Origin: Gemmatimonadota bacterium
GTDB lineage: Bacteria; Gemmatimonadota; Gemmatimonadetes; Gemmatimonadales; Gemmatimonadaceae
Direction: 5' to 3'
NCBI GenBank assembly: GCA_027622655.1
Contig: JAQBYI010000031.1
Location: 1-37,210, forward strand
DNA length: 37,210 nt
The translations under genes and the position numbers were made by a program. The notes below the pieces were generated by a model. The model was not told the origin of the DNA. It saw only the letters and a program-made list of their open reading frames with translations, and made no database searches. Position 1 is the stretch's first letter. Every line of letters begins with the position of its first letter. Positions 16,793 to 26,312 of the stretch are shown here, one piece after another.

Positions 16793-18576
16793 TTGCCTTC
16801 CGTCTTGAACAATTGCATGGGCACGACCTTGAGATAGTACTCGACAATCTTCGACGCGATGCGGGCGGCGCGGGTTCCGTGCCCGCCAGCTTCGAGCATC
16901 ACGACGATCACGATTCTCGGCGCGTGAGCCGGAGCAAAGCCTGCGAACCAGGCGTGGTCCTGTTCCACGCCATTGACGAACTTTCCGGTCTGCGCCGTCC
17001 CAGTCTTTCCGGCGAGCATGATCCCCTGAATGCGCGACCCAGTCGCCGTTCCCCGCTCGACAACGCCCGCCAGCGCGTCGAGCAGACCGGCCGTCGTGGT
17101 GCTGTCGAGACTGAATACCTGTGTCAGGTCAGACGCACCGTGCACGACGCGCGGGGTACTCGCCGTTCCGCCCATCGCCAACGCAGTATAGAACCGCGCC
17201 ACGTTGACGACGGTTTGGGCGTTTTCTCCTTGGCCGATGGCGAGGTTGAGTGAGTTCCCCTGCGTCCATCCCCGGGCCCCGTACTTCTTTGTGAAGTATT
17301 CGGATGCCGGATCTGTCGGGAAGTCGGGACGGTTGTCGTTCGGAAGATCAATCCCGGACCGCTCTGCGCCTCCGAGCTTGATTCCGCCGGCGACGAGCCG
17401 CTGAAGTCCGAGCTTGAGTCCCAGTTGGTAGAAGTAGACGTCACACGACCGCTCGATTGCCTGTGCGAGCGTGAGCATTCCGTGCCCGCGTGCGAGGTGA
17501 CACTTGAAGAACCGGTTGCCGTACTGGTATCCACCGGTGCACGGCACTGGCATCTTCTCATCGAGCTCGACCAGGCCGAGTTCGAGCCCATTGATTGCGG
17601 TGACGAGCTTCCAGGTTGATCCAGGTGCATACCGTCCCTGCGTGGCCTTGTTCAGCAGCGGAAGGCGCGAATCGTCGTTCAATTCACGCCAGTACGAAGC
17701 CGGAATGCCGCCGATAAAACGGTTGGGGTCGTACGTCGGCGCGGTGTGCAAGGCGAGGACTTCCCCGGTCGCCGGTTCGATCGCCACGGCGGCGCCAACC
17801 AGCGAATCACCGAAGATTTTCGCAACGTACCGCTGGAGGCCGAGATCGATATTGGTCACCAACGGCGGCGCAGGCTCGGGGAGCAGCGTCGAACGCGCGT
17901 CGGCATCGCGTACGACGCGACCCCGTGCGTCCACTTCAACGAACCGCACGCCTTCCGTGCCCCTCAATCGACTCTCGTACTGCAACTCAAGGCCGGCCTT
18001 TCCTACCTGCTGGCCCGGCTTGTAGCCATCGAACGCCGGCATTGCAAGCTCAGTCTCATTCACCTCGCCGATGTAACCGACAAGTGCCGAGACAGCCTCG
18101 CCGTCAGGATAGAAACGTTTCGGAGCTTCCTGGATTACGAGTCCCGGAAACAACAGGCGGTGTTCCTCGAGTCGGCTGACGACATCGAACGGCACGCTGG
18201 GCAGCAACTCGGTGGCACGCGCGGCGTTTCGACGGAAGCGACGCACCGCAGCCTCAACCTGATCTGGCCGAAGCGGGACCACCGTGGCAATGCGGCCCAG
18301 GACTGCCCGGAGCGAATCGACACTCGGAGCGATGATCGCCACCGAGTAGCCCGGAATGTTTTCGGCGAGGACGGCGCCATTCCTGTCGAGAATTATTCCG
18401 CGACCGGAAGGGAGCGGGACTTCGCGCAGCCTGTTCCCTTCTGCTTTCAATACGTATTCGCTGTGCTGCAGTACCTGCGCCCTGAAGAACGATCCGGCGA
18501 GAAATACGAATGTGAAGAAGAGGAACGCCGCCGCTGCCCGCGCTCGCCGTTGCACGTCGTTCGGATGGAGCCTCAT
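16789..18576 (-). CDS. mrdA: Penicillin-binding protein 2 (elongasome transpeptidase)
   Basis: PBP2 cross-links new peptidoglycan in the cylindrical wall. From the chosen start it has 595 residues: a short cytoplasmic end, one membrane helix (about 16-34), a pedestal/dimerisation domain with SGRGIILDRNGAVLAEN (57-73), and the transpeptidase domain. Active-site motifs are S320-T-W-K323 (APGSTWKL), S377-C-D379 and KTG at 524-526 (GKTGTAQT). The start at ATG 18576 overlaps the mreD stop as ATGA and gives MRLHPNDVQRRARAA. The longer frame upstream lies inside mreD and is ignored. Its place between mreD and rodA settles its role as PBP2 and not PBP3. Confidence 0.96.
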   Translation of the reverse strand: MRLHPNDVQRRARAAAAFLFFTFVFLAGSFFRAQVLQHSEYVLKAEGNRLREVPLPSGRGIILDRNGAVLAENIPGYSVAIIAPSVDSLRAVLGRIATVVPLRPDQVEAAVRRFRRNAARATELLPSVPFDVVSRLEEHRLLFPGLVIQEAPKRFYPDGEAVSALVGYIGEVNETELAMPAFDGYKPGQQVGKAGLELQYESRLRGTEGVRFVEVDARGRVVRDADARSTLLPEPAPPLVTNIDLGLQRYVAKIFGDSLVGAAVAIEPATGEVLALHTAPTYDPNRFIGGIPASYWRELNDDSRLPLLNKATQGRYAPGSTWKLVTAINGLELGLVELDEKMPVPCTGGYQYGNRFFKCHLARGHGMLTLAQAIERSCDVYFYQLGLKLGLQRLVAGGIKLGGAERSGIDLPNDNRPDFPTDPASEYFTKKYGARGWTQGNSLNLAIGQGENAQTVVNVARFYTALAMGGTASTPRVVHGASDLTQVFSLDSTTTAGLLDALAGVVERGTATGSRIQGIMLAGKTGTAQTGKFVNGVEQDHAWFAGFAPAHAPRIVIVVMLEAGGHGTRAARIASKIVEYYLKVVPMQLFKTEGN

Positions 18577-19061
18577 CGGCGTCTTCCGTCCGGCGCCGGC
18601 CGCGACGCGACAAGCACCGCGATCCCCGCGAGCGCCGTTAACGCCGCAGCGAGGGGTGACCATAGAAATACCTGCACCGCAAGATCTGATCCGCTCGCGC
18701 CGCGCGCTGCGGTGAGATACACGATGTCGAACGCCCACTTCCCGGCGAACACGAATATTGCGTTGAGCGCGAGATTCTCGGTAAAGAACGCCGCTTTGAG
18801 CCAGCTCGAAGCAAATCCGACGAGCGTCATCGCCAACGCTCCCGCGCCAAACGCCTCGGGCGTCAGTGCATCAGTAATCACCCCAAGCGCGAAACCGCAA
18901 AACGCCGCCACAGCCGGGCGCGAACGCACGGCGACCATCAGCAGCGCAATAACCAGAAAATCGACTTGTACGCGCCATCCGAGCAAAGGACGCAGTGTGT
19001 ACTGGAGGAGCACCAACGCGATGACCCACCCGCCGACCCAAAGTACGCGTCCGATGTTCAC
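18573..19061 (-). CDS. mreD: Rod shape-determining protein MreD
   Basis: This 162-residue inner membrane protein has about five hydrophobic helices and the family's weak but typical features: a first helix followed by LRPLLGWRVQVDFLVIALLMVAVRSRPAVAAFCGFALGVITDAL. The position between mreC and mrdA identifies it more firmly than its sequence. MreD helps to organise the elongasome. Translation starts at GTG 19061, whose GTGA overlaps the mreC stop, and it ends overlapping the mrdA start, so its expression is probably coupled to both. Confidence 0.9.
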   Translation of the reverse strand: MNIGRVLWVGGWVIALVLLQYTLRPLLGWRVQVDFLVIALLMVAVRSRPAVAAFCGFALGVITDALTPEAFGAGALAMTLVGFASSWLKAAFFTENLALNAIFVFAGKWAFDIVYLTAARGASGSDLAVQVFLWSPLAAALTALAGIAVLVASRPAPDGRRR

Positions 19062-20020
19062 GGCGGCGGCTGCCTCGCGCCCACCGCGGCGGCACGCCGC
19101 TGCCGCGCTGCACTCGAGTCGCCGGCGAGGCGGGCCATTGAATCGACGGCCGACACGATGCGGCGCGCCCCGGAATCAGCGCCGGCTGCGGTCGTCCAGA
19201 CATTTTCCACCCCAGCACGCACACGGTCACTCTTGAGCACCAATACAGAGCCAAGGTTCGAGAGCGAGACAGCAGGGCGCAGCACATAGCTTCGAGCCCA
19301 TCGATCCGGCGTCTCCAGCTCTGACACGACCGTGCCAATCGGAATACCGCGGGGAAACACACCGCCTAGGCCTGACGTGACTACCTCTGCGCCAGGCTTG
19401 AGTTCGGTCCTGATCAGCACACCGCGCATCTCAAGAAAGAATCGGTCGGCTCCGGTTCCGCCGTGTGCCTGCACCAGCCCGTACGCCTCTCCATCCATTG
19501 CCATCGCACTGACGCGAAACTCGGGATGCAGCCATACGATCGCGGTCGAGATCGTTGCGTCAGAGCGCTCGATTTGGCCGACCAGACCGTCTTCCGTCAC
19601 GACCGGCGACTGCGGTTCGATCCCCGCGCGCCTACCCGCCGACAGGATCAGCGACTGCTCATCGCCAACACCGCGCCCTCGAAGCGCTTCAGCCGGGACG
19701 AACCCCCATTCAAGCGATGCGCCAAGCCCCATCAGTGCCCGAAGCCGAGCGTTCTCCTGCTCAACGCCGGTAAGGCGGAGCGAACGAAGGGCCACCGAAT
19801 CAGCAACGACAACGGCCGCATCATGCCCCGAAAACGTGCGTCGGCTCAACTCGGCGCTCTTCTGCAAGTTGACGAGCGGAGCCATGAACGTTGCGCGAAG
19901 TGCGCCGCTAAAGCCGTCACGCGTTGCGGTCGGCAGCGCGAGGCATACCAGTGCCGCGACGACGCACGCGGCGCCCGCCGCCACGTCTACTCTCGCGTCT
20001 ATCCGGGTTGGCCGGGACAT
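19058..20020 (-). CDS. mreC: Rod shape-determining protein MreC
   Basis: MreC is a bitopic protein with a large periplasmic part that links MreB to the wall synthases. The 320 residues show one N-terminal membrane helix (about 12-32), a coiled-coil-like stretch rich in Leu, Ser and Arg (about 50-95, VALRSLRLTGVEQENARLRALMG), and the double beta-barrel domain. The latter has GIEPQSPVVTEDGLVGQIERSD and GAEVVTSGLGGVFPRGIPIGTV, both typical of the family. The C-terminal 50 residues are Ala/Arg rich and poorly conserved. It starts at ATG 20020, 13 bases after the mreB stop. Confidence 0.95.
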   Translation of the reverse strand: MSRPTRIDARVDVAAGAACVVAALVCLALPTATRDGFSGALRATFMAPLVNLQKSAELSRRTFSGHDAAVVVADSVALRSLRLTGVEQENARLRALMGLGASLEWGFVPAEALRGRGVGDEQSLILSAGRRAGIEPQSPVVTEDGLVGQIERSDATISTAIVWLHPEFRVSAMAMDGEAYGLVQAHGGTGADRFFLEMRGVLIRTELKPGAEVVTSGLGGVFPRGIPIGTVVSELETPDRWARSYVLRPAVSLSNLGSVLVLKSDRVRAGVENVWTTAAGADSGARRIVSAVDSMARLAGDSSAARQRRAAAVGARQPPP

Positions 20021-20033
20021 GCGTCGCCCGCGC

Positions 20034-21071
20034 TCAAGTCGTGAGAACCGACCAGTACTTCTCCTCGTCGTCGAGGATTCGCCCCGTGCCGCGTACCACG
20101 CACGTCAGCGGATCCTCATCCACGTGGATCGGGAGTCCGGTCTCCTGCGTCAGGAGAATATCGAGGCCGCGAATAAGCGCACCTCCTCCGGTCATCACGA
20201 TGCCACGATCGACGATATCACTCGCCAGTTCAGGGGGCGTAATCTCGAGCGCACGACGCACCGCGTCCACAATCTGCTGAACCGGCTCCTGAATCGCTTC
20301 GCGGATTTCGGCCGAGTGTATGCGGACAGTCTTCGGGATTCCCGAAACGAGATCGCGTCCCTTCACTTCCATTTCCTTCTCGTCGCCCATCGGAGTGGCC
20401 GAGCCAACCTGGATTTTGATCAACTCGGCCGTTGGCTCACCGATCAGCAGGTTGTAGCTCTTGCGCATGAACTGCACGATGGCCGTATCGACTTCGTCGC
20501 CGCCAACGCGAATCGACGTATCGCTGACGATACCGGAGAGCGCAATAACGGCGATCTCCGTCGTTCCACCGCCAATGTCGATGACCATGTTCCCCGTTGG
20601 CGTTTCCACCGGCAGCCCAACGCCGATCGCTGCTGCCATCGGCTCGGCGACCATGAACACTTCCTTCGCCCCGGCGCCCAGCGCGGAATCGCGCACGGCA
20701 CGCCGTTCGACCTCCGTGATTCCCGACGGCACGCATACGATCACGCGTGGCTTCACCTTGAATACGTGGTTCCCGATGATGAGCGTCAGAAAATGCCTCA
20801 GCATTTTCTCCGTCACGTCGAAGTCGGCGATCACGCCATCCTTCATCGGACGCACCGCAATGATCCCCTCGGGTGTGCGGCCGAGCATGCGCTTCGCCTC
20901 CAGGCCAACGCCCTTGATCTTTTTGGTCTCTCTATCGAGCGCAACGACCGACGGCTCGTTGAGAACGATGCCCTCGCCCTTGACGTAGATGAGCGTGTTT
21001 GCCGTTCCCAGATCAACGGCGATCGCGCTGGCGGGAAAAAGCGAACCGGACTTAAAAGAAGGCCAACGCAT
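20034..21071 (-). CDS. mreB: Rod shape-determining actin homolog MreB
   Basis: MreB forms membrane-bound filaments that guide wall synthesis. The 345 residues from the chosen start begin [10 protein letters not shown], then the phosphate-1 loop [17 protein letters not shown] (18-34), NEPSVVALD, and the [11 protein letters not shown] region. Then come [36 protein letters not shown] and phosphate-2 [18 protein letters not shown]. The adenosine motif is [16 protein letters not shown]. The upstream in-frame extension of 92 codons has no MreB similarity and is rejected. It heads the mre operon, with a spacer of about 245 bases before it and a promoter candidate at 21149-21177. Confidence 0.97.
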   Translation of the reverse strand: MRWPSFKSGSLFPASAIAVDLGTANTLIYVKGEGIVLNEPSVVALDRETKKIKGVGLEAKRMLGRTPEGIIAVRPMKDGVIADFDVTEKMLRHFLTLIIGNHVFKVKPRVIVCVPSGITEVERRAVRDSALGAGAKEVFMVAEPMAAAIGVGLPVETPTGNMVIDIGGGTTEIAVIALSGIVSDTSIRVGGDEVDTAIVQFMRKSYNLLIGEPTAELIKIQVGSATPMGDEKEMEVKGRDLVSGIPKTVRIHSAEIREAIQEPVQQIVDAVRRALEITPPELASDIVDRGIVMTGGGALIRGLDILLTQETGLPIHVDEDPLTCVVRGTGRILDDEEKYWSVLTT

Positions 21072-21148
21072 CAGCTGGCGACTCGTGTGGCAGCGCCTGG
21101 GGCCACCGGCGACGGAATTCGGGCATGGGACGGCACGGGGATGACTCA

Positions 21149-21177
21149 AACCTATGCACCGGCCCGAAGTGGAGCAA
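21149..21177 (-). promoter_or_regulatory. Candidate promoter of the mreBCD-mrdA-rodA operon
   Basis: On the minus strand TTGCTC (21177-21172) and TAGGTT (21154-21149) are separated by 17 bases and lie about 80 bases before the mreB start. The rest of the 21072-21240 spacer holds no gene that I can support. The boxes are only moderate matches. Confidence 0.4.
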
Positions 21178-21240
21178 GCTATTGCTATTTCAGGACCTAC
21201 GGGACTTCTGCCGGTCCCGGCCGACACGGCCCATATACAG

Positions 21241-21274
21241 AGAAAAGCGGACGCCGGGCTTTCGCCCGCCGTCC
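21241..21274 (-). terminator. Rho-independent terminator of ald
   Basis: On the minus strand GGACG-GCGGGC-GAAA-GCCCG-GCGTCC forms a strong stem with a GAAA-type loop (21274-21249), followed by GCTTTTCT. It sits 41 bases past the ald stop and separates ald from the mre operon. Confidence 0.85.
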
Positions 21275-21315
21275 ACTTTCGCCCGAAAACAAACGCGCCG
21301 TAAGGGCGCCAACGG

Positions 21316-22428
21316 TCAAAGGAACTTCTTGGGGTCGTGGAACTCAAACCCGAAGGCTTCGGCGACTCCTGCGTAGGTCACCTTCCCTTCAACCACGTTC
21401 AGGCCCTTAAGAAAACCATCGTCTGCGGCCAGCGCAGCCTTCCATCCCTTGTTGGCCAGCGTCATCGCGTAAGGCAACGTTGCGTTGGTGAGGGCGAGGG
21501 TTGACGTACGGGGAACGCCACCGGGCATATTGGCCACGCCGTAGTGAATGACTCCATCTACCGTGTAGACGGGATCTTCGTGCGTCGTCGCCTTGATGGT
21601 CTCGACGCAACCGCCCTGATCGATCGCTACGTCGACGATCACCGAGCCGTTCTTCATGAGCTTCAAGTCTTCGCGACGAATCAGTTTCGGCGCCTTGGCT
21701 CCGGGAATCAGCACACCGCCGATGACGAGGTCGGCCGTGGAGATTTGCTCCAGGATGTTGTGCCTGTTGCTGTAGATGCACGAGACGTTGGCCGGCATCA
21801 CGTCGCTCAGATAGCGAAGCCGCGGCAGCGACAGGTCGAGGATCGTGACCTTCGCACCCATCCCGGCGGCCATCTTGGCGGCGTTGATGCCCACGATGCC
21901 GCCACCGAGCACCACTACCTTGGCCGCTGGTACCCCGGGGACACCGCCCAGCAGGACGCCATAGCCGCCGTACAACTTCTCCAGATACTTGGCGCCTTCC
22001 TGCACGGCCATGCGGCCCGCGACCTCCGACATCGGAATCAGCAGTGGCAGGTCGCCAGACGGGATTTCGACCGTCTCATAGGCGATGCACGTCGCACCGG
22101 ACTCCATATGTGCTTTGGTGAGTTCCTCGTCCGCCGCGAAATGAAAGTACGTGAAGATCGTCTGCCCCTTCTTCATGTGCTTCCACTCGCGGGCGATTGG
22201 CTCCTTGACCTTGATGATCATATCGGCGCCGGCCCAGACCTCTGCGGCAGTAGCGCCAATCGTCGCGCCGACGGACGTGTACTGTTCGTCGCTGAACCCG
22301 CTCCCGACGCCACCATCCTTCTCGATCATGACGTGGTGGCCGGCGGCGACGAGCGACTCCGCGCCTGCGGGCACGAGGGAAATTCGATTTTCGTTCGTCT
22401 TGATTTCTTTTGGGATTCCGATGCGCAT
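21316..22428 (-). CDS. ald: Alanine dehydrogenase
   Basis: Ald converts L-alanine to pyruvate and ammonia with NAD+, reversibly. The 370 residues match the family in length. All the known key residues are at canonical positions: Arg15 (NENRISL), Lys75 (KVKEP), His96 (YFHFAADE), Asp270 (VDVAIDQGG). The NAD-binding fold has [22 protein letters not shown] (171-192). [16 protein letters not shown] is the usual C-terminal signature. It has its own terminator, and a spacer of 87 bases separates it from the M16 protease gene upstream. That spacer contains the perfect inverted repeat ACCCGGC-GT-GCCGGGT (22483-22498). Confidence 0.97.
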   Translation of the reverse strand: MRIGIPKEIKTNENRISLVPAGAESLVAAGHHVMIEKDGGVGSGFSDEQYTSVGATIGATAAEVWAGADMIIKVKEPIAREWKHMKKGQTIFTYFHFAADEELTKAHMESGATCIAYETVEIPSGDLPLLIPMSEVAGRMAVQEGAKYLEKLYGGYGVLLGGVPGVPAAKVVVLGGGIVGINAAKMAAGMGAKVTILDLSLPRLRYLSDVMPANVSCIYSNRHNILEQISTADLVIGGVLIPGAKAPKLIRREDLKLMKNGSVIVDVAIDQGGCVETIKATTHEDPVYTVDGVIHYGVANMPGGVPRTSTLALTNATLPYAMTLANKGWKAALAADDGFLKGLNVVEGKVTYAGVAEAFGFEFHDPKKFL

Positions 22429-22482
22429 TTGCCGGAGCGTGAGAGGTGAGAACCGATCAGGACAAAGTTACGAGCGTGGGGC

Positions 22483-22498
22483 ACCCGGCGTGCCGGGT
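22483..22498 (-). terminator. Perfect inverted repeat after the M16 protease gene, possible terminator
   Basis: ACCCGGC and GCCGGGT are separated by two bases, just past the protease stop codon (22516). A loop of only two bases would open the innermost pair. No T tract follows, so termination would need Rho, or it may only stabilise the 3' end of the long transcript. Confidence 0.45.
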
Positions 22499-22515
22499 AA
22501 CCGTTCAGCGGTCGA

Positions 22516-23796
22516 CTACTGCGGACCCAGATGCACGACCGTTTGCCGGTCAGGAGCGAAGAACTCAGTGCACACGTCCCGGGTTGCATCGAGCGTCACC
22601 GAATCAACGCGGGCAAGCAGGTCATCTAGCGGCAACCACGGTTCGCCGAACAGTTCGACGCCCGCTGCCCGGTACATTCGGCTGCTGACGCTTTCCATGG
22701 AGAGCGTGATCTGGCCCTTCAGTTGCTGTTTCGCCAAGGCCAACTCGTCGGCCGTGATCCCCGAAGTACTGAGTTGCGCCAACTCGCTGCGAACGGCGTC
22801 CAGCGTTTGCTCGGCCGATTCTGGCGCCGTGCCCGCGTAAATCCCGTGCACGCCGACGTCGCGACTGAACTGCTGGAACGAATACACCGAGTATGCCAGC
22901 GCGAGTTCCTCTCGAATTCGCTGAAAGAGCCGCGAACTCATCCCACCGCCAAGCAGCATATCGACGAGTACCAACGCGTGCCGCCGGGGATCACTGTGCG
23001 GGACCGTTGCCGACCCGAACACCAAGTGAGCCTGCGCGGATTCGCGCGCCACCCGCGAAAATCCCGGAACATGCGCAGCTGCGGCCGGGGCAGCCGATCC
23101 CGCCGGTGGCGACGCCGGAAGGTCAGCCCAACCGGCGGTTGCCAGCGCCGCGATGAGCCGATCATGAGTCACATTCCCGGCGGCCGCGACGACAACATTC
23201 CGCGGCACGAACGCCCGAGCGTGCAGCGCACGCACGGCATCCACTCCCAACGACGTCACCGATTCCCGGGTTCCGAGAATGGAGTAGCCGTACGGATGGT
23301 CGCCCCACATGGCGGCGTTGTGCAGCTCGAACACGATGTCGTCGGGAGTATCCTCGACCATCGAGATCTCCTCGAGGACAACCTTTCGCTCGAGCACCAG
23401 GTCTTCTTCACGCAATCGCGGCCGAAACATCACGTCCACGAGCACGTCCGCCGCCTGCGGGAGGTGCTCATCAAGAACGCGCGCCTGAAACGCGGTGTGC
23501 TCGCGCGCCGTGTAGGCGTCAAGTGCGCCGCCAAGCGACTCGAGCGACGCCGCGATTTCGCGCGCTGACCTGCGCGCGCTCCCCTTGAAACAGAGGTGCT
23601 CGAGCATGTGCGAGACACCCATTTGCTCCGGGGTCTCGTGGATAGACGCCGTCCGAACCCACGCGCCCAACGCAACCGATCGAACGCCCGGCACCTGCGC
23701 TGAAACGACCGTCAAGCCGTTCGGCAGGACCGTACGCTCAACTCCGGCGTCGTGTTCGGAGCGGAACCCGCTGGCCGCCCCGGGGGCGCCACTCAC
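22516..23796 (-). CDS. M16-family zinc peptidase (processing-protease-like)
   Basis: The 426-residue protein has the inverted zinc motif H63-M-L-E66-H67 (SHMLEHLCFKGS) and the downstream glutamate at 142 or 143 (VVLEEISMVED), so the N-terminal domain is catalytic. The second M16 domain follows, with GGGMSSRLFQRIREELALAYSVYSF, the typical Arg/Tyr segment. This is the short, two-domain bacterial type related to mitochondrial processing peptidase beta. Such genes are often next to pnp, as here. The start GTG 23796 overlaps the pnp stop as GTGA. The substrate is unknown, and it has no export signal, so it is predicted to be cytosolic. Confidence 0.93.
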   Translation of the reverse strand: MSGAPGAASGFRSEHDAGVERTVLPNGLTVVSAQVPGVRSVALGAWVRTASIHETPEQMGVSHMLEHLCFKGSARRSAREIAASLESLGGALDAYTAREHTAFQARVLDEHLPQAADVLVDVMFRPRLREEDLVLERKVVLEEISMVEDTPDDIVFELHNAAMWGDHPYGYSILGTRESVTSLGVDAVRALHARAFVPRNVVVAAAGNVTHDRLIAALATAGWADLPASPPAGSAAPAAAAHVPGFSRVARESAQAHLVFGSATVPHSDPRRHALVLVDMLLGGGMSSRLFQRIREELALAYSVYSFQQFSRDVGVHGIYAGTAPESAEQTLDAVRSELAQLSTSGITADELALAKQQLKGQITLSMESVSSRMYRAAGVELFGEPWLPLDDLLARVDSVTLDATRDVCTEFFAPDRQTVVHLGPQ

Positions 23797-26117
23797 GCGC
23801 GGCGCGAGCCTCCACGCCCACCACGCCCACCACGCCCACCACGCCCACCACGCGCACCACGCGCAGCGCCACGCTTGCTATCGTCACCCGAGCCGTCGGA
23901 TTCCGCACCGGAATCTGCAGCCGAACTAGCGGCTTCCGCCGGCGCCACCGGGGCTGCCGGGGCCGCCGGGGCTGCCGGGGCCGCCCCTTCGGCGTCTGCG
24001 TACGTGGCTTCGGCAGCGGGAGCAGAATCGGTCCCCGGCTTGGGGAGCAGCGCCTTCATTGACAGCCGCAGCCGCCCACGCTCGTCGCGCTCGATCAGCT
24101 TCACTCGCACACGCTCGCCCTTCTTGACCACGTCCTCGGTCTTTTCCGTGCGACCGTGACGGAGCTCGGAGATGTGCACGAGTCCTTCCGTACCCGGCAT
24201 GATCTCCACGAATGCGCCGAACGCAGTCGTGCTCTTCACCGGGCCTTCGTAGATCTCGCCGACCACCGGCTCGGCCGTGATAGCCTGCACCATCTGCTTG
24301 GCGCGCTGCATGGCTTCGCCGCCCACGGCGGAGATCGTCACGAGACCGGAATCGTCCACGGTCAGTTCGGCGCCGGTCTCGTCCTGAATACCGCGTATGG
24401 TCTTGCCCTTCGGTCCGATCAGGTCGCCGATCTTTTCGGAGCTGATCTGCACCGTAACGATTCGCGGCGCCCACTGGGAGAGTTCAGCGCGCGGTTCCGC
24501 GAGGGCCTTGTCCATCTCGCCGAGAATATGGAGCCGGCCTGCCTTCGCCTGCGTCAGCGCCTCGGCCATCAGCTTCAGATCGAGTCCCTGAATCTTGATG
24601 TCCATTTGGATGGACGTGATCCCTTCGCTCGTTCCGGCAACCTTGAAGTCCATGTCACCGAGGTGGTCTTCGGTACCCAGAATGTCCGTCAGGATCGCGT
24701 ACTTGCCGCCTTCCTTGATGAGTCCCATCGCCACGCCGGCAACAGCGGCCTGAATCGGCACGCCGGCATCGTACAGCGCGAGTGACGCGCCGCATACACT
24801 GGCCATCGAACTCGAACCGTTCGACTCCAGAACTTCCGACACGATGCGAAGCGTGTACGGGAACTCCTCGAACGGCGGCAGCACAGCCTGGACGGCGCGC
24901 TCGGCGAGGTTGCCGTGTCCAATCTCGCGACGGCTGGTGCCCCGCATTGGGCGCACTTCACCGGTCGAGAACGGCGGGAAGTTGTAGTGGAGCATGAAAC
25001 TCTTGGTCTGTTCCTTGGCTTCGTCAATCGAGTCGAGCCGCTGGGCGTCCTTCACCGTTCCGAGGGTGGTCGCGACCAGCGCCTGCGTCTGTCCGCGCGT
25101 GAACAACGCCGAGCCGTGTGCGCGCGGCAGAAGTCCCGTGTCGATGGAGATCGGGCGAACTTCCGTCGGCTTCCGACCGTCAACGCGTAGACCTGTGTCG
25201 AGCACCTGCGAACGCAACGCGACGTACTCGAGGTCGCCGAGCGCGGCGCCTATGAACCCGCGCTGATCCTCGGGCAACTCTGTGACCAGCTTTTCCTTCA
25301 CGTCGGCCTTGATGGCCTCCACGGCCTGAACCCGCGTCTGCTTGTCGGCCTGATTGATCGCGACCTGAATGCGCTTCTCTGCTTCGGCGCGGACGCGAAC
25401 CGCGACCGCTTCCGGCGTCGCCTTCGCGCTCCATTTCATCTTGGGCTGCGCGTTATTCGCGAGCAACTCGCTCTGCATCTCGATGAGTTCACGAATGCCA
25501 CGCTGGCCAATGCCGAGCGCTTCGACGACGTCGTCTTCCGAAATCTCGAGTGCGCCACCTTCGACCATCATGATCGAGTCGTTCGAACCGGCAATCACCA
25601 GGTCCATATCCGAAAACTCGAGCTGCTGGAACGTGGGATTAAGTACCCACTTGCCCTGCACCCGCCCGACGCGGACACCAGCGATCAGGCTGGCGAACGG
25701 AATCCTCGAGGCGTTCAGAGCGTAGCTCGCGGCCACGAGGCCGAGCACATCGGCGTCGTTCTCCTGATCGGCGCTCACCACGTACAGGAACACCTGAACT
25801 TCGTTCTGGAAGCCCTCTGGGAATAGCGGGCGGATGGATCGGTCAATGATGCGACAGGAGAGGATCTCCTCATCGCGCGGCCGCCCCTCACGCTTGATGA
25901 AGCCGCCGGGAATCTTGCCCGCTGCGTAGGTCTTTTCCTTGTACTCCACCGTCAGCGGGAAGAACGGGAGGGAACTCTGCTTGTCACTCACGGTCACGGC
26001 AGCAATGACCATCGTATCGCCGTAGCGAACGACGCACGAGCCGGCGGCCTGTTTTGCCATTCGCCCGGTCTCAATGATCATCTGGCGGCCGGCGAATGTC
26101 TTTTCAATACGTTGCAT
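23793..26117 (-). CDS. pnp: Polynucleotide phosphorylase with C-terminal Gly/Arg tail
   Basis: PNPase degrades RNA from the 3' end with phosphate and is part of the RNA degradosome. The 774 residues contain two RNase PH domains (the second with SRREIGHGNLAERAVQ and the catalytic DHLGDMDFKVAGT), then a KH domain (KIGDLIGPKGKTIRGIQ) and an S1 domain (GEIYEGPVKSTTAFGAFVEIMPGTEGLVHISEL). An extra tail of about 85 residues follows: Ala/Pro-rich, then acidic/Ser, then ending in RGARGGRGGRGGRGGRGGSRRA. E. coli PNPase is 711 residues. The tail is encoded in part by a 9-bp tandem repeat. RGG tails bind RNA or promote condensation in other proteins, so the tail may add RNA affinity (inference). It lies downstream of rpsO, the classical order. 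Confidence 0.97.
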   Translation of the reverse strand: MQRIEKTFAGRQMIIETGRMAKQAAGSCVVRYGDTMVIAAVTVSDKQSSLPFFPLTVEYKEKTYAAGKIPGGFIKREGRPRDEEILSCRIIDRSIRPLFPEGFQNEVQVFLYVVSADQENDADVLGLVAASYALNASRIPFASLIAGVRVGRVQGKWVLNPTFQQLEFSDMDLVIAGSNDSIMMVEGGALEISEDDVVEALGIGQRGIRELIEMQSELLANNAQPKMKWSAKATPEAVAVRVRAEAEKRIQVAINQADKQTRVQAVEAIKADVKEKLVTELPEDQRGFIGAALGDLEYVALRSQVLDTGLRVDGRKPTEVRPISIDTGLLPRAHGSALFTRGQTQALVATTLGTVKDAQRLDSIDEAKEQTKSFMLHYNFPPFSTGEVRPMRGTSRREIGHGNLAERAVQAVLPPFEEFPYTLRIVSEVLESNGSSSMASVCGASLALYDAGVPIQAAVAGVAMGLIKEGGKYAILTDILGTEDHLGDMDFKVAGTSEGITSIQMDIKIQGLDLKLMAEALTQAKAGRLHILGEMDKALAEPRAELSQWAPRIVTVQISSEKIGDLIGPKGKTIRGIQDETGAELTVDDSGLVTISAVGGEAMQRAKQMVQAITAEPVVGEIYEGPVKSTTAFGAFVEIMPGTEGLVHISELRHGRTEKTEDVVKKGERVRVKLIERDERGRLRLSMKALLPKPGTDSAPAAEATYADAEGAAPAAPAAPAAPVAPAEAASSAADSGAESDGSGDDSKRGAARGARGGRGGRGGRGGRGGSRRA
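23812..23865. repeat. 9-bp tandem repeat inside the pnp 3' end
   Basis: Four copies of CCACGCCCA (23812-23847) and two of CCACGCGCA (23848-23865) follow without gaps. On the coding strand they give GGR and GAR units in the PNPase tail. A multiple of three keeps the frame whatever the copy number. Confidence 0.95.
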
Positions 26118-26258
26118 TGGGTAGCTCAGAAAGAAATAGGAGAAATGCGAGTCAATACTTGGCTGGCGATGAGCGGTGCGCGGATGACATCACACAACCG
26201 GAGCCGAACGGCTCCGCTGCATGGCCTCCGCACCTATCACAGGCCGACCAATGCGAAA

Positions 26259-26295
26259 GCGCGCGGGTCACAGGGTATTCCCCGTGTCCGCGCGC
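26259..26295 (-). promoter_or_regulatory. Strong stem-loop between rpsO and pnp (attenuator or processing site)
   Basis: GCGCGCGG and CCGCGCGC at the base and ACAGGG/CCCCGTGT inside form a long imperfect hairpin in the 195-base rpsO-pnp spacer. Only GCTTTCG follows on the minus strand, so full termination is doubtful. In E. coli the same spacer holds an rpsO terminator and RNase III sites through which PNPase controls its own mRNA. A like role here is inference. Confidence 0.6.
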
Positions 26296-26312
26296 TTCCG
26301 TCGTTCGGTCAG

